A stretch of DNA of 64,000 nucleotides from Saposhnikovia divaricata (taxonomy: Eukaryota > Streptophyta > Magnoliopsida > Apiales > Apiaceae), in assembly GCA_036435485.1 (NCBI GenBank), contig CM071596.1, forward strand, positions 62,793,001 to 62,857,000, read 5' to 3'. Positions 1 through 10,185 of the stretch are shown piece by piece (the stretch's first letter is position 1; each line of letters opens with the position of its first letter). The notes below the pieces were generated by a model. That model saw only the letters and a list, made by a program, of their open reading frames with translations, did not search any database and was not told the origin of the DNA. Made by a program: the position numbers and the translations under genes.

Positions 1-132
1 TACCCCCCCCCCAAGCACTGCCATTTTGCAGTGGGAATAACAATGATCGTCAAAAGCGGTAGTTCTTTAATAACCTACAGCTCAAATCCCTCTCCTGTGC
101 CTCATTAAAGAACTTACAAAAAAAATATTTAG

Positions 133-184
<52 letters not shown>
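133..184. repeat. (AT)n microsatellite
   Basis: An almost uninterrupted run of alternating A and T lies directly against the left end of the first fold-back repeat. Shorter TA runs sit at 693-706 and 1718-1740 beside other copies of the same family, so the microsatellite is probably the insertion target of the family. Confidence 0.95.
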
Positions 185-186
<2 letters not shown>

Positions 187-694
187 TTTTGCTCAAATAC
201 AAACCAATCCTTAAATACAAACTACAAACTAACACTAGATTAATTATATTTCATTTATTCTAAGGTTCCCGCCAAGGGTACCTTCACAAAAAATGCTTAA
301 AATAATTGGCTCTATCCACAAAAAAAAAAAAAAAAAAACTTGCCGTGGAAATGCGAAGCATTTACGACAGTAAACGGATGAGTTAGGTAGTCATGAGGGC
401 CCCTCAACACACCCGTCAATCGTCTATTGTCTTTACCATTGATTGCCATTCCTTACAACTTTAGAATGATAAAGGCGCGAAGCGCCGTACAAGAAGGTGC
501 GAAGCACCGTTAACCAGTGAAATCCACTGCCACGTCATCACGTGAACAGTGATTTTTTTTTTTGCTGAATGGAGCCAATTATTTTAAACACTTTTTGTAT
601 TGGGGTACCCCTAGTTTGATCATTAGATTAGCATGAAATATTAAATTAGTGATTAGTTTGTAGTTAATTTTAGTTTGTAGTAGAGTAGGACCCT
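185..694. mobile_element. Fold-back (MITE-like) element, copy 1
   Basis: The left arm (about 185-320) and the right arm (about 565-694) are imperfect inverted repeats of each other. Both contain the sequence AAAATAATTGGCTC (plus strand on the left, minus strand on the right), a GGTACC core and the ACTACAAACTAA terminal motif. The middle, 340-551, is moderately GC-rich and holds short hairpins listed separately. There is no coding potential; the short ORFs here are accidental. TA dinucleotide runs lie on both sides, as in TA-microsatellite-targeting MITEs such as rice Micron. The superfamily is not assigned because no clean target duplication can be read inside TA repeats. Confidence 0.75.
349..551. 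other. Cluster of short GNA-triloop hairpins, copy 1
   Basis: Three perfect inverted repeats share the core C-GAA-G: 349-363 (6-bp stem), 474-486 (5-bp stem GGCGC) and 496-508 (5-bp stem GGTGC). Each contains GCGAAGC, the heptamer known in biophysics as an exceptionally stable DNA mini-hairpin. A looser hairpin follows at 525-551 (CACTG/CAGTG and ACGT/ACGT arms). The stems differ in sequence while the loop is constant. Confidence 0.85.
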
Positions 695-706
695 ATATAT
701 ATATAG

Positions 707-1238
707 GCTTTTGCTCAAATACAAACAAATCCTTAAATACAAACTACAAACTAACACTAGATTAATTATATTTCATTTATTCTAAGGTTCCCGCCAAGGG
801 TACCTTCACAAAAAATGCTTAAAATAATTGGCTCTATCCACCAAAAAAAAAAAAAAAACTTGTCGTGGAAATGCGAAGCATTTAAGACAGTAAACGGATG
901 AGTTAGGTAGTCATGAGGGCCGCAGGCCCTCGACACACCCGTCAATCGTCTATTGCCTTTACCATTGATTGCCATTCCTTACAACTTTAGAATGATAAAG
1001 GCGCGAAGCGCCGTACAAGAAGGTGCGAAGCACCGTTAACCAGTGAAATCCACTGCCACGTCATCACGTGAACAGTGAATTTTTTTTTTTTTTTTTATTT
1101 TTTTGCTGAATGGAGCCAATTATTTTAAACACTTTTTGTATTGGGGTACCCCTAGTTTGATCATTAGATTAGCATGAAATATTGAATTAGTGTTTAGTTT
1201 GTAGTTTGTAGTTAATTTTAGTTTGTAGTAGAGTAGGA
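707..1238. mobile_element. Fold-back (MITE-like) element, copy 2
   Basis: This is a second full copy, in the same orientation and nearly identical to copy 1 over its whole length. It retains a 7-bp-stem hairpin at 915-931 that has lost six bases in copy 1 (395-405). It differs from copy 1 otherwise mainly in the lengths of its A and T tracts. Only a short TA run separates the two copies, so they arose by tandem duplication or repeated insertion at one site. Confidence 0.75.
869..1034. other. Cluster of short GNA-triloop hairpins, copy 2
   Basis: The same three GAA-loop hairpins recur at 869-883, 1000-1012 and 1022-1034. A fourth at 915-931 has stem GAGGGCC/GGCCCTC around a GCA loop, again a GNA triloop closed by C-G. 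In copy 1 this fourth hairpin has lost six bases across its loop. Confidence 0.85.
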
Positions 1239-1241
1239 CTC

Positions 1242-1719
1242 AAGTCATCACGTCATCACGTGATTTTAGTTAGTTTGTAGTGAAATCCACTGCCACGTCA
1301 TCACGTGAACAGTGAAATTTTATTTATTTTTTTTTATTTTTTTGCTGAATGGAGCCAATTATTTTAAACACTTTTTGTATTGGGGTACCCCTAGTTTGAT
1401 CATTAGATTAGCATGAAATATTGAATTAGTGTTTAGTTTGTAGTTTGTAGTTAATTTTAGTTTGTAGTAGAGTAGGACTCAAGTCATCACGTCATCACGT
1501 GATTTTAGTTAGTTTGTAGTGAAATCCACTGCCACGTCATCACGTGAACAGTGAATTTTTTTTTTATTTTTTTTATTTTTTTGCTGAATGGAGCCAATTA
1601 TTTTAAACACTTTTTGTATTGGGGTACCCCTAGTTTGATCATTAGATTAGCATGAAATATTGAATTAGTGTTTAGTTTGTAGTTTGTAGTTAATTTTAGT
1701 TTGTAGTAGAGTAGGACTA
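1242..1719. repeat. Two truncated tandem copies of the fold-back right half
   Basis: The right half of the fold-back element, from the GTCATCACGTCATCACGTGA motif to the AGAGTAGGACT end, is repeated at 1242-1480 and 1481-1719 with a period of 239 bases. The left arm and the GNA hairpins are missing, which points to unequal crossing-over inside copy 2 and not to new insertions. Each copy carries clustered ACGT cores resembling plant bZIP (TGACG, G-box) sites; any regulatory role is inference. Confidence 0.8.
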
Positions 1720-2081
1720 TATATATATATATATATATATGACCTTCATTTGTTTGTTAAATTTATATTCTCTCTGCATTTTTGACACCTATAATTTTCC
1801 TAATATTCTTATCATTTGCCCCTATCACCATCTTACGTGCCACTCATTTTACTTACGATTGCTTAATCATAATTCTCTCGCCTTAAATTTTTTACAACGC
1901 CTCTTTTATGCCAACTTTGGTTTGCAAGTCTTTATTGAACCGCCCCTGTTGTGTCATTGTCTACGCTTTAATGGTGAGAGTCATACTATGTGAATGTTAC
2001 GCATCCTTTCCTTGTCCAGGCATGTCTCCATCTCCTTGAATAAAGCCCCTTTCATGTTATACTTTGGGATTTTTTTTCCAG

Positions 2082-2603
2082 GCTACAACCCTTTTTCCTA
2101 TGGATATGTGTTGCAGCAAGCTGCTCAAAAGTTTATTTTTTAGTAATCACAAAAAGGGGGTATAAATTTAAAGAGGAAAAAAGGGTATCTAATTTGGCTG
2201 GTTATAGTACGAAATGGACTTGATAAACAAATTAGTTATGTTAATTTTATGATTAGGGACAAGATGGAAAGGGATGTATTTCATGGCCGTACATGGAAAC
2301 AATGTACATTCATAAATATAGCTCTATGTGTGTGGTTAGATGAAAGAAAAGATTTGTAATTCCTGCGTGTAACACATCTAACCTTTCTAATACACCAAGA
2401 CCTTACTAATATTGATTAAAACTGATATCTTTGTCTAATGTGAATTCTAGGGTCCTCTTTTTCAACAAAGGCCTTACCCCTCACCTGGAGCAGTCTTGCG
2501 TAAAAATGCTGAAGTTGCCTCTCAAAACAAAAAACCGAACTCCAAATTTGCTCCTATCTCCAAGAGAGGTGATGGAAGCGATGGACTTGGTGATGCTGAT
2601 TGA
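2082..2603 (+). CDS. Possible last two exons of an unidentified gene
   Basis: A plausible terminal exon spans 2451-2603. It is preceded by a good acceptor (TGAATTCTAG) and opens a 50-residue reading frame to TGA that begins GPLFQQRPYPSPGAVLRK and ends in a Gly/Asp-rich tail; its composition looks like real protein and not random AT-rich sequence. A candidate penultimate exon, 2082-2130, follows a T8-CCAG acceptor and has a GT donor at 2131. In the frame that joins in phase it encodes a hydrophobic stretch starting LQPFFLW. No earlier exon is recognisable, because 1-1740 is repeat DNA, so the gene would begin left of the window or be a truncated remnant. The product is not recognised. Confidence 0.3.
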
Positions 2604-3600
2604 AATTTTGTAGGTATTAGATGTGTGAAATTGTAAGTGGTACAGATTTAATTAGCAAAGAATTGGTACAGATTTTATAATTTAATGTAATGTGTCAGCG
2701 TCGGGTGTATACTAGCTGAATGTTACATGAAGTTAAAACACTAGAATGTAGTATTTTGTAGACAATAAGCAACACTGATTGAACGACCTGATTTTGTTAC
2801 TGTCAGAAATAGGCGAGCCGAATTCTGATGCAACTTGGGGCCTTTAGCTTTATTGAAAATTATTGTTTGATAACGTAACATTTTATTTATTGCTTGTCTC
2901 CAATCTGTTGACTGAACAATATTGTTCTTGGTGCTGATGTTACTTTAACCACCAGGAATATTATTCCACCACCAGGAATATTATTCCAAATTGACGTAAA
3001 TAAAATTTTAATAATAAACAATTATAATATAAACATTACATTAGTGTACATGCTAACAATCGAAGAGTAGTTTTAATTCTTACAAGAATATGATTGTATG
3101 CTAATGAGAGTTGTTTATTAATGTAAGAGAAGTAATGATTATTGAGAGTAGTAATGATTTATTGAAGTTAAATAACCAGATCTTGTTTGTCAAAAAATAT
3201 TTATCGTATTTAAATTAAGAAAATATTATAAATAAAGTACCAAAAATACCCTATATGATGATATCCAAGTGAGCTAGGGGATGAGATATTATTTACGAGC
3301 ATTTTAAAGTTACCAAACAAATCTCGAACTTGTTTTCAAATGTTGTTCGGAAAATTTTGATTACTCTAGTTGTTCCCATATCCTAGTATCCTAATAGAAA
3401 CACAGCACATAAATTTTGGGAAATAATTTTGGAACGACCTAAATATTTTAAGTTTAATATCATAAAACATCCCCAATCAATAAAGATCAGTAGTTATCTA
3501 AAGGAAAAAACAGTTTTAAAAAAATGATAATTTTTTTTATGTATAGTCCCTTCTGTAATTTTCATTTCATAGTTAGAATGTGATATTCAATAATAGCCTA
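2604..3600. other. Intergenic, no gene seen
   Basis: AT-rich sequence without a credible reading frame. The only local structure is a 20-bp tandem duplication containing CCACCAGGAATATTATTCCA at about 2948-2988. Confidence 0.6.
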
Positions 3601-3761
3601 TATTTAGGGTAGTTGCAGATCTCTATCATTGTATTAGGCTCCCTTCAAATGAATAGAATAAACCAAATATGAGTACTGTACAAGTAAACTTCAATAATTT
3701 CGTCATAAGTCTGTTATTAGAAACCTTATATAATATGCAAAAGAAAATTAATGATACAACA

Positions 3762-3767
3762 TTTATT
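3762..3767 (-). terminator. Possible poly(A) signal of the ACC oxidase gene
   Basis: AATAAA on the minus strand lies about 157 bases past the stop codon, a reasonable plant 3' UTR length. Plant signals are weakly conserved, so this is tentative. Confidence 0.25.
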
Positions 3768-3774
3768 TTTCCAC

Positions 3775-3846
3775 TTGACTTGTAAGTGGAAAAAAAAAAA
3801 TTATGATTTATAAGTTGAAAATAAGTTCGGCCAAACAAGCCATACC
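3775..3846 (-). mobile_element. hAT-like MITE terminus (fragment)
   Basis: The minus strand begins GGCTTGTTTGGCCGAACTTA followed by TTTTCAACTTATAA. This matches the ends of the elements at 27428-27642 and 39876-40035. The opposite end is not clear. It lies just downstream of the ACC oxidase stop codon, in or near its 3' flank. Confidence 0.35.
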
Positions 3847-3923
3847 AGACACACAGCAAAAAAATAAAATAAAATTAAAATTGCTAACCCTTCTTAGTGA
3901 GAAGGTGACTACACTTGTAGTTT

Positions 3924-5179
3924 TCACTTGGCTTGCACAGCTAGAAACCTTGGTTCTTTAGGGAGGAACTTCTGTTCAGTGTAAACAGACATGTAATCGC
4001 CAAACACAAACTTTGGGTAATCTTGATTCACTTCTTTGTTTGATTCTTCGACAAGTTGTTGAGCAGGAGCAATGGTAGCTTTATAAGATGGATTGTAAAA
4101 GGAGGCAACAGATCTTCTATTTCCATTAGGCAATGCCAAAACTCTATGCCAAACACTCTTGTATCTTCCATTGCTCAGTACTTCAATTTGATCACCAGTA
4201 TTGACGACAATAGAATTCTTCATTGGTTGAACATCGATCCATTCACCGTTTTTTAGGATTTGAAGACCGTTCACTTGATCGTCTTGGAAGAGTAAGATGA
4301 CTCCTCCTGCATCTGTGTGAGCCCGTAGGCCATTAACCATCTCAGGTCGCGGACAAGGTGGATAATGGCTAACTTTGGTGCCAAAAAATGCTGTATCTTC
4401 TTCTCCGCCGTTGAAGGCCTTCTTGATGTATCCTTTTGGCAAGCCCAAGTTTTCGTCCATCACTTCCATAACCTTGAGCGCCAGTTTCTTTAGTTCAGCT
4501 CTGTATTTTGCCATGGTTTCTCTGTTTGTTCATTTAAGTTTAAATTATATTTCGTAAGAGGTATCGTCTAATACTTGCATGTGTACCATAAAAACTCCTA
4601 GGTATATAAAATCAAACTTACTCTACAAAAATTAAAGCTCATGTATGCTCACCTAAATCCGGGAGTCTGTGATGGCCACTCATTGTTATCCGAAAGAAGG
4701 AACACATCCTCCCAGTCCACAGTTTCCACCTTGTCGCAACTTTTCTTTTCCACCAGCTCATTCAACAACTTGACCGGGGTGGAGGTTTTGAAATTTTCTT
4801 CTCTTTCCAGCTTATAAAAATCAGAGCTCACCTTTTTCACTCTCTCCAGGAGCTCCTCTGAAATCCCATGGTTCACCAACTGCATTTTACAAGACATGTG
4901 TTAGCAACCAGCACAACATAAATAACAATTTGTAGGTATGTCAATATTTACATTGTGAATCTTCAACTTCCATTTCGGTTATAAGAATCGCAATGCAGGT
5001 TGTTTATTATAATTGTATATATGGAGTTCATTTTGCAAATGACAATGTAGGTATGGTTTAACTATGATGTATAGTACCTGAAAAAATCCCCATTCTTCGC
5101 AGACATTGTCGATTAATGCCATTGTTTTCGCTCTCTCCTCCCCGTTGAGCTTCGAGAAATCAATCACTGGAATAGCCAT
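3924..5179 (-). CDS. ACO: 1-aminocyclopropane-1-carboxylate oxidase (ACC oxidase)
   Basis: This cytosolic Fe(II)- and ascorbate-dependent dioxygenase converts ACC to ethylene, the last step of ethylene biosynthesis. There are three exons: 5078-5179, 4653-4879 and 3924-4521. They join in phase (intron phases 0 and 2) to give 308 residues, close to the usual 310-320. The N-terminus MAIPVIDFSKLNGEERAKTM is typical. The 2-His-1-carboxylate iron site is present as H178 and D180 in RAHTDAGG and H235 in VWHRV; the RxS 2-oxoacid/ascorbate-site motif is R245-S247. The C-terminal KEPRF segment involved in bicarbonate/ascorbate activation is retained. Many ACO genes have a third intron inside the last exon; it is absent here. 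Residues 60-105 diverge from the best-known fruit ACOs, so this is probably a less-studied clade. No disabling change is visible. Confidence 0.95.
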
Positions 5180-5299
5180 TTTTGTTGAATGATCAAGAAA
5201 AGTGAGTGTGAGCTTTTATAAAACACAAGAACAAGTGCTTTGTACTTGCTTAATGATATGTTTGCAATTTGTTGTGATTGAGAAGAGGTTGGATCAAGT

Positions 5300-5307
5300 T
5301 ATTTATA
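5300..5307 (-). promoter_or_regulatory. Probable TATA box of the ACC oxidase gene
   Basis: The minus strand reads GGCTATAAATAAC about 120 bases upstream of the ATG, giving a 5' leader near 90 nt. A second TATAAAA at about 5214-5220 lies too close to the start codon to be the better candidate. Confidence 0.55.
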
Positions 5308-5319
5308 GCCTTTTGGTAC

Positions 5320-6480
5320 AGCCCCCATGGCCATCGATGTCAACTATATATTAATATTATTCCTTCTGTTTCATCTTTATTAATAAATCTCTGCAAAAAT
5401 TTAGTAAATTATTTAGTAGCCATTAGAGGAAGGTGTTGGGCGGTGACATAATCATTTATTAAGATATATTAATCAAGGTCAAGCTTAATGTTAAACTAAA
5501 ACTTACGCATTAACCATGAGCTGATGCATTCCATTACCAATGATGAATTGACTTTAAGCTTTAGTTGACCAATTAGTTTTCTTGAACTTCACTGGATTTA
5601 ATATAAGTGGATGTTGATTTAATATAAGTGGATGCAAAACATGTGGAAAAAAGAAAGAAAAATTGAATGTTATAAATTGTTTTCATGTATTACCCATAAC
5701 TAGCATGATAGCTAATTCATAAAATTTTATTGTATTAGTCTACTTTACATATTTCGATCTATTTTAGATGTTATAGTTTGAAAATATTATTAGATTCTGA
5801 ACCGCAAAAGTTATATTTTTAGTTATGTTTGGTCAGTGTAAGAAGAATGACCGATTGAAAGCTATAAGTAAGAGTTAATTAAATGCCAAGTATTACCACA
5901 ATAATCTTGTTGTATTGAAATACATGAGAAAACAGCTGGCTTATTTATTTTGGGTGGATGAAGAATTAAATATTATATTATTTCTAATTTAATATTGTAA
6001 GAAATAATGTAATGTGACGAAAAAATAAAAATAATAGAGTCATATAGTTCTGCTAATAAAATCTCAGCGCATATTTCCAATTTTGGATTTCAGCGCACAT
6101 TTCCAATTTTGGATCCTTTTCTCCAACCAATTTCGGAGAACAAGGAGAATAACAAATTTATTATAATAGTTGTGCACGTTCAAAATAAATATGTGATGTG
6201 TGTTTTTATAAGATCATGGTATTTGACCATCGCAGATGTATCCTTTCAATAGCAAATTGACCATAACAAATTCTTTTCTTCAAATACATTGTACTATATA
6301 TCTGTTCTCAAAAGTGAACTTTCAAAATCCCAAGGTAATATCTCAAATTTCAAGACAATCCATATTTAGACATGTACAAATTCAACAAAATACACGAGTA
6401 ACTAAAATTAAAGTGTCATAACTCATAACGGATTTTTAAAATGAGATGTGTTAATGTATGCACCGACTGAATTATGTTGT
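5320..6480. other. Intergenic, no gene seen
   Basis: AT-rich DNA upstream of ACC oxidase. It contains a short imperfect tandem duplication, CAGCGCAYATTTCCAATTTT, at about 6064-6113. No reading frame resembles a protein family. Confidence 0.6.
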
Positions 6481-6494
6481 AAAAGTTCATATAA

Positions 6495-6625
6495 AACCAA
6501 ACCAAACATACCCAGTATGTCCCGCTCAGAGCAGGGTCTGGGGAGGGTAGGTTGTACGCAGACCATGCCCCCACTTTTAAGGGTGGAGAGGCTGTTTCCG
6601 TGAAGACCCCCGGCTATGTGCATGA
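6495..6625 (+). mobile_element. SINE-like interspersed repeat core
   Basis: The block with CAGGGTCTGGGGAGGGTAGG, then TACGCAGACC, then GAGAGGCTGTTTCCG and GACCCCCGGC matches a dispersed repeat core found throughout eudicot genomes, usually classed as SINE-derived. A tRNA-like head and a poly(A) tail are not evident, so the copy is truncated or old. Two short minus-strand ORFs here are products of the repeat and not genes. Confidence 0.65.
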
Positions 6626-6955
6626 CATATATGGTGTGTGCTATAGATAAAGAGATCTAAACGATACGCGACAAAGTTTACAGCAATACCTGGGCCCATG
6701 GCTTTCTCCACACGGGACTTACCGACCATGCCTCTAGATACCACCAAGCGAGGCTCCCTGCACCTGCACAATCGGGAAACATATGATAATACAAATACAA
6801 AATGAAAAGGGAAAAGAAAGCGCAAAAAGCCGAACTCCTATGTACAATAAAATTCAATCTATGAAAATAAGATAGACATAACTACGATAATGAAGCATCC
6901 CGAATATCATTTTAATTTGAGGTAACAGCAAAATGATAGCCGAAAAATAAAAAAA

Positions 6956-7271
6956 GACAAAATGACAGTTTGTAACCCCTATGTATATGGATTTTGTCAA
7001 ATTGGTCCAGATTTACGTTTTTTAGCACTTTGCAACCCCTATCTTCAAATCTCGCTTCATATTACAACCCCTATCTTCAAAAATGACAGTTTGTACCCCT
7101 TATGTATAGAGGTTTTTGACTCATTTTTGCTTGTAAAATAGGTCAATTAGACGGGAGGGGTTGTAATATGAAGCGAGATTTGAAGATAGGGGTTGCAAAG
7201 TGCTAAAAAACGTAAATCTGGACCAATTTGACAAACCGATATACATAGGGGTTACGAATTGTCATTTTGTC
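6956..7271. mobile_element. Fold-back MITE with ~116-bp arms
   Basis: The left arm 6956-7072 and right arm 7156-7271 are near-perfect inverted repeats. They start GACAAAATGACA and share the internal strings TTGGTCCAGATTTACG and CTCGCTTCATATTACAACC. The 80-base centre repeats part of the arm again (TATCTTCAAAAATGACAG). There is no coding sequence. Confidence 0.85.
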
Positions 7272-7399
7272 ATAAAAAAAATACACATAACACATCCGTG
7301 ATCATAAGACATTGTATATATCAGCAATTTTCGAGTTTATTAGTCTAACATCGGGTTGAAACTCGCATTGGAGTTTAAAATTCAAGTGAAATTGGTATA

Positions 7400-9290
7400 T
7401 TACTATCTTATATATGGTTGTAAAACTCATTTTGTATGAAGTTAATAACATTAGCATATTACGAAAATGCTGCAAAAATAAAGTGCGAGGGACAATAGAT
7501 ATCAAAACCATATTGACATTTTTTACCAAATCCAAATCCCATATGTAAATTATTTCTTATTTTTAATATTTTAATCTATTTTGTTAATCAAACTATAAAT
7601 TACCCGATGATAATAGGATTAACCGATATAGTGCAAATATACTTAAAATAAAATATTATACCGATATCGAGTATAAAGATGTTTTACACCTTATTTATCA
7701 TTTTTTGTATTCTGGCCATTCGACTAATATAGACATAATTGTTAAAAGAGAGAAATATTATAATAAATTTTTATATATCTATTTTTACTTCCGCCCGTTT
7801 ACCTACTTGAGTAACTTCTACTAATTTTCCGTCACCTACCGCCTCACTTTGATTTTTTTTTTTTACCAATTTTCGGCCACCTCAATATCTTTCATACATA
7901 AAATAAAATATTATAATGATACCGAGTAAAAATATGTTATACACTTCATTCATCAATGTAACAATTTAATAATAAACATAATCTGGCCATTTGACTAATA
8001 TCTAGATATAATTGTTAAAAAAGAGAAATATTATAATAAAATTTTATTGATCTATTTTCGCTTCCGCCCGTTTACCTACTTGACATAGACGTCTACTTAT
8101 TTTTCGTCACCCACCTCCTCACTTTGATTTTTTTTTGACCAATTTTCAGCCACTCAGTACCTTTCCTAATTCTGACTTCGACGACATCATATTTGTCAAT
8201 TTATATTTTCCCTCCCCGACTACCATTTTTTACTACTATATGTGAAAATATTTTAATGATTTTATCCCTAATAAATCATAAAAATAAACGTGAGCATAAA
8301 TTTATGAGTATATGAATGGCATAAATTATTAAAATTAGTAAAAATTACTATCTTATATATGGTTGCAAAACTCATTTTGTATGAAGTTAATAACATAAGC
8401 ATATTACGAAAATGCTGCAAAAATAAAGTGCGAGGGACAATAGATATCAAAACCATATTGACATTTTTTACCAAATCCAAATCCCTTATGTAAATTATTT
8501 CTTATTTTTAATATTTTAATCTATTTTGTTAATCAATCTATAAATTACCCGATGATAATAGGATTAACCGATATAGTGCAAATATACATAAAATAAAATA
8601 TTATACTGATCGAGTATAAATATGTTTTACACCTTATTTATCATTTTTTGTATTCTGGCCATTCGACTAATATAGACATAAGTGTTAAAAGAGAGAAATA
8701 TTATAATAAATTTTTATATATCTATTTTCACTTCCGCCCGTTTACCTACTTGAGATAACTTCTACTAATTTTCCGTCACCTACCTCCTCACTTCGATTTT
8801 TTTTTTACAAATTTTCGGCCACCTCAGTACCTTTCATACATAAAATAAAGTATTATAATGATACCGAGTAAAAATATGTTATACACTTCATTCATCAATG
8901 TAACAATTTAATAATAAACATAATCTGGCCATTTGACTAATATATAGATATAATTGTTAAAAAAGAGAAATATTATAATAAAATTTTATAGATTTATTTT
9001 CACTTCCGCCCGTTTACCTACTTGACATAGACGTCTACTTATTTTCTATCACCTACCTCCTTACTTTGCTTTTTTTTTTTTTGACCAATTTTCAGCCACT
9101 CAGTACCTTTCTTAATTCTGACTTCGACGACATCATATTTGTCAATTTATATTTTCCCTCCTCGACTACCATTTTTTTACTATTATATGTGCAAATATTT
9201 TAATGATTTTATCCCTAATAAATAATAAAAATAAACGTGAGCATAAATTTATGAGTATATGAATGGCATAGTTTTAATTATCAAAATTCA
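7400..9290. repeat. 945-bp tandem duplication with internal 273-bp duplication
   Basis: Sequence from 7400 recurs from 8345 with a constant offset of 945 bases and high identity. Within each copy a sub-unit repeats once more, for example CTTCCGCCCGTTTACCTACT near 7789 and again 273 bases later. The landmark therefore appears four times (about 7790, 8062, 8735 and 9005). The same short minus-strand ORF in both copies (7302-7535 and 8268-8480) reflects duplication and not selection. No gene is evident. Confidence 0.85.
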
Positions 9291-9357
9291 AATTATTAAA
9301 ATTAATAAAAATTATGTGGGCAATTTTATCTTAAATAAATTATAAAATAAATATTGC

Positions 9358-9590
9358 TAATAGGTGAGTTATTTGAGCATGTAGTGAATGAGTTTAAAAA
9401 GTTGCACAAAGAAGTGATTTGGTTTAGTGGTTGAATATGTGAACACAAATTTACAAGTGTTGGAAGGGTCATGGGTTCAATTCCTTCCAACTTCAAAATT
9501 TTTAACATTCATTTAAATCTAAGGACAAATTAGTAATTTACTAAATAGACACAAAACCCATGTTGGCCTATAATGGATATAAAGGAAGTT
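9358..9590 (+). mobile_element. tRNA-like dispersed repeat, copy 1
   Basis: A box-A-like TTGGTTTAGTGGTTG at 9419-9433 and a box-B-like GGGTTCAATTCC at 9473-9484 are spaced as in a tRNA-derived SINE head. A tail follows with GGACAAATTAGTAATTTACT and then ATAATGGATATAAAGGA. Two relatives lie at 9828-10092 and 12001-12229. The tail end, read on the minus strand, also resembles a Helitron 5' end, so the class is uncertain. Confidence 0.5.
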
Positions 9591-9827
9591 TGAATATAAA
9601 CGGTTCGACTTATGTTCGACACGGGTTTAACTTGATAAAATATATGAATTTTATAAAATATTGAATATTTACATTGAAAGATATTTATAATATTTATAAA
9701 TTGTAAATATTAAAAGTTCGATTAGTCTCGCGAACCTCAAGAATCGAGTAATTTAAAACTTGAACTTTGCTCGAAAAAGTTTCGATTAGTCCGATGAACA
9801 ATTTGGCAAATATTGAACATTATAACA

Positions 9828-10092
9828 AATGAGTTCTTGAAGTATGTATTTAATGAGTTACTAAAAAGTTCTAAAAACTTCTTTGGTGTAGTGGTTGGAG
9901 ATGTGAAAATAATCTTTTCTTTGCATAAAGGTCATGGGTTCAATTCCCACCATAAACATTTTTTTATTATAAATATGATGGAAGGACAAATTAGTAAATT
10001 ACTAAATGAAAGGACAAATTAGTAAATTACTAAATAGCTTGAAACTCCTTGTTGACATATAATATATATAAACATATAATATATATAAAGGA
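9828..10092 (+). mobile_element. tRNA-like dispersed repeat, copy 2
   Basis: Box A TGGTGTAGTGGTTGG lies at 9884-9898 and box B GGGTTCAATTCC at 9936-9947. Upstream (ATGAGTTnnTAAAAAGTT) and downstream (GGACAAATTAGTAAATTACT, present twice) sequences align with copy 1. It ends in ATAATATATATAAAG next to the Helitron-like terminus at 10093. Confidence 0.5.
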
Positions 10093-10185
10093 CTAGCTTC
10101 AATACTCGTGTAAGGCACATGATTTTTCTAGTTACGATTTTCTAGTTTACGGTTAGTTATAATCGTTTTGTTATTATTTTATGAT

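Noticed and set aside
6423..6825. Two overlapping short minus-strand ORFs as a gene
   Set aside because: They coincide with a widespread SINE-like repeat core whose minus strand often shows such frames.
7302..8480. Two near-identical short ORFs (MDLVKNVNMVL...) as a conserved gene pair
   Set aside because: They lie in the two units of a 945-bp tandem duplication, so identity reflects duplication. There are no coding features.
9884..9947. A functional tRNA gene
   Set aside because: Box A and box B are present, but the flanks do not form an acceptor stem or a clover-leaf. Related copies share long non-tRNA tails, so it is a dispersed repeat.
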